DNA of 64,000 bases from Clostridia bacterium (lineage in GTDB: Bacteria > Bacillota > Clostridia > Oscillospirales > Acutalibacteraceae): positions 1-64,000 of the forward strand of contig JAGAJB010000005.1 of assembly GCA_017626295.1 (NCBI GenBank). Reading direction: 5' to 3'. Shown here in pieces: positions 62,452 to 64,000 of the stretch; positions within the stretch are counted from its first letter, which is position 1, and every line of letters starts with the position of its first letter. Both the position numbers and the translations under genes were made by a program. Under the pieces are notes generated by a model. The model did not search any database. It was not told the DNA's origin and saw only the letters and a program-made list of their open reading frames with translations.

Positions 62452-63849
62452 ATGAAAAAAGCAATAAAAATAATTATTTGTGTTGCCCTTGCCGTAATCG
62501 TTGCGGTTTTAGGCGTTTTTTCACCGTATCTGTTAAGTTTTGTTGAATACGACAAAGATTTTGATATAACGCAAGGTGAGAGTGTTTTGAGTGATTATAC
62601 AGAGATAGCAGTATCAAAGGACGGTTTGTTGACCACTAATATTGAACTCAGTGAAAATGATTGCGGTTGGTTTAATTATTACGGTCTTGAATATACAGCA
62701 GATTGCTACATAAAAGTTACACTTTATTATTCTGCAGGTATTGAAGATAAAAAAGAAGATTTCTTTTTGGAACCCACTGAACAGAAAAAGACCTTTTATT
62801 CTTTTGTGGATAATGCGATAGAAGGGAAAAAAGGCAATAAAGTTAAATCCCTTACTGTTCAGACACTGACAAAGGGAAAAGAAAATATAAAAATATACGG
62901 CTTCTCGGTGTTTAACAGAGAAATTCCGGAACAGGAAATATATATTGAGTCCGAAAACCTTAAACTCGGTATTGATTTACTTTGGGGCGGTGCGTTAAGT
63001 TACCTTGAGGATACGGATTCAAATGTGCAGGCAGTTTCAGTTGACGGCAAAATAAAGGTTGATTCAAATGCAGAAGAGCGCTATAACGCAAAGTCCGTAA
63101 ATGATAACGTTAACCTTATTAACCGAAATGACACCGGCAGACTTGTTCAGCAGTCTTATTACGGCACATTGGAATACGACCACGGTGTTTATATGGATAA
63201 CGATTGGCGTTATAATCCCGTGCAGGGCGGTAATCAGTTCAACGATGCAAGTAAAATTGTTGACTTAAAAGTAAATGAGGACAGTATTTACATTAAATGC
63301 AGACCTCTTGACTGGGCGAAGGAAAAAGAATTTATCACCCCTTCATATATGGAGGCAACCTATTCTTTTGAAAACGGTATGGTTCACGCAAAGTGCCGAT
63401 TTGTAGATTTTTCGGGTTATCCCGAGGCGGAAAGCACCCAGGAGATTCCTGCATTTTACTGCATAGAGCCTTTTAATAATTTTGTTTATTACCCGGGGGA
63501 TAAGCCTTGGACAAACGGCGAACTTAAAAGCGAGCCCGACCTTATTTTCTGGCCCGATGCAAATTATCCCACATTCCGTTCAAAAGAAAATTGGGCGGCT
63601 TTTACAGGTGAATTTGAGGATAGTTTCGGTATAGGTCTTTACGTGCCTGACGAAGAGTCTTTCCTTGCAGGTATATTTGACAGAGAAAACACCGATGAAG
63701 AAGACCCTTCAAGAGATGCTCCCACATCGTATATTGCCGTAACAAAAACAAGAATATTTAAAAGTTTTGACCCTTACGAATATGAATACTACCTTGCAAC
63801 AGGCGATTCACAGGAAATAAGAGATACTTTTAAAAATATAGGTAAATAA
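62452..63849 (+). CDS. Membrane-anchored protein of unknown function, beta-sandwich like
   Basis: A 465-residue protein with an N-terminal membrane anchor (about 4-30) and a large outer part. The first 120 residues look like a carbohydrate-binding-type beta-sandwich; the rest contains aromatic-rich strands (LLWGGALSYLEDTDS, DHGVYMDNDWRYNPVQGG, EIPAFYCIEPFNNFVYYPG) of the kind seen in sugar-binding or epimerase/lyase-like folds. No catalytic motif is recognised. ATG 62452 follows GGGGG. It is monocistronic, ending at a hairpin. Confidence 0.6.
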   Translation: MKKAIKIIICVALAVIVAVLGVFSPYLLSFVEYDKDFDITQGESVLSDYTEIAVSKDGLLTTNIELSENDCGWFNYYGLEYTADCYIKVTLYYSAGIEDKKEDFFLEPTEQKKTFYSFVDNAIEGKKGNKVKSLTVQTLTKGKENIKIYGFSVFNREIPEQEIYIESENLKLGIDLLWGGALSYLEDTDSNVQAVSVDGKIKVDSNAEERYNAKSVNDNVNLINRNDTGRLVQQSYYGTLEYDHGVYMDNDWRYNPVQGGNQFNDASKIVDLKVNEDSIYIKCRPLDWAKEKEFITPSYMEATYSFENGMVHAKCRFVDFSGYPEAESTQEIPAFYCIEPFNNFVYYPGDKPWTNGELKSEPDLIFWPDANYPTFRSKENWAAFTGEFEDSFGIGLYVPDEESFLAGIFDRENTDEEDPSRDAPTSYIAVTKTRIFKSFDPYEYEYYLATGDSQEIRDTFKNIGK

Positions 63850-63856
63850 AAATGTC

Positions 63857-63906
63857 GAGTGCGTTTGTTTTCGTAAGATTATAAACGCACTCAAAAAAAT
63901 TTTTTA
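63857..63906 (+). terminator. Hairpin terminator after the last gene
   Basis: GAGTGCGTTT and its complement around a 16-base loop, followed by an A tract then T6; moderate strength. Confidence 0.65.
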
Positions 63907-63925
63907 CAAAATTTTCTAAAAAATA

Positions 63926-63954
63926 TTGACAAAAGTGAAATAAGTGGGTACAAT
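63926..63954 (+). promoter_or_regulatory. Strong promoter at the window end
   Basis: TTGACA (63926-63931), 17-base spacer, TACAAT (63949-63954). The gene it drives lies beyond the window. Confidence 0.85.
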
Positions 63955-63960
63955 GATAGA

Positions 63961-63978
63961 GGTTAGCGAATGCTAACT
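63961..63978 (+). promoter_or_regulatory. Palindromic operator over the transcription start
   Basis: AGTTAGC-type arms: GGTTAGC-GAAT-GCTAACT, centred on the predicted start of transcription of the promoter just upstream, so a bound repressor would block initiation. The shape is reminiscent of metal-regulator (for example iron-responsive DtxR-like) sites, but that is a guess. Confidence 0.6.
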
Positions 63979-64000
63979 CATATTTTGCAACTTGAAGTTA

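Overview
The window looks like a chromosomal segment of an anaerobic, plant-polysaccharide-using Clostridia member, most likely from the Oscillospirales/Ruminococcaceae side. I infer this from gene content only. The signs are AT-leaning DNA with strong AGGAGG-type ribosome binding sites, a T-box leader on ileS, a pfam12822-type ECF S component, a Firmicutes-type (class II) GalT, a K+-dependent-type membrane pyrophosphatase, BY-kinase/PHP-phosphatase surface-polysaccharide control, and many cytoplasmic glycosidases. I see no phage genes, transposases, CRISPR array, rRNA or tRNA.

Layout. 1-495: no gene, but a dense set of modular intergenic repeats and the promoter of a polysaccharide-control operon. 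496-6299: PHP-family tyrosine phosphatase, membrane Ig-like protein, two tandem Wzz/BY-kinase fusions and a nucleotidyltransferase. 6347-8409: rhamnose catabolism (rhaA-rhaD). 8567-20863: mostly housekeeping (an ATPase, tatD-metG, cca, a G5/3D cell-wall protein, comF-recD2) with a GH2 glycosidase inserted. 21008-26428: LacZ-type GH2 and a GNAT acetyltransferase fused to a GH78 rhamnosidase. 26470-34508: malic enzyme, prfB, T-box-controlled ileS and glmS. 34512-40165: ECF S component, then a GDPD-like protein, GH35 and an MFS/GPH transporter with a long repetitive tail. 40208-43639: two-component system bracketed by two paralogous small membrane proteins, then nadE. 43776-55692: galT with GH36 alpha-galactosidase, an SNF symporter, TPM/LemA, GH4, a solute:sodium symporter, SGNH hydrolase and GH127. 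55742-63849: ECF sigma/anti-sigma pair, Rieske-FAD oxidoreductase, H+/Na+-pyrophosphatase, ADP-ribosylglycohydrolase and an unrecognised membrane-anchored protein. The window ends in a strong promoter with a palindromic operator whose gene lies outside.

How it fits together. GH2 (two), GH78, GH35, GH36, GH4 and GH127 all lack signal peptides, so they probably work in the cytoplasm on oligosaccharides brought in by the GPH- and SSS-type transporters. The linkages (galactose, rhamnose, L-arabinofuranose) suggest side chains of pectin or arabinogalactan. Galactose can enter the Leloir pathway through GalT, and rhamnose goes through RhaA and RhaD (no rhaB kinase here). The most unusual items are the recombining intergenic repeat modules (two ends of the window, one copy lodged in the ileS leader), the GNAT-GH78 fusion, the Gly-Tyr tail of the second BY-kinase, the three-repeat tail of the MFS transporter, and an unidentified structured leader in front of the G5/3D protein.
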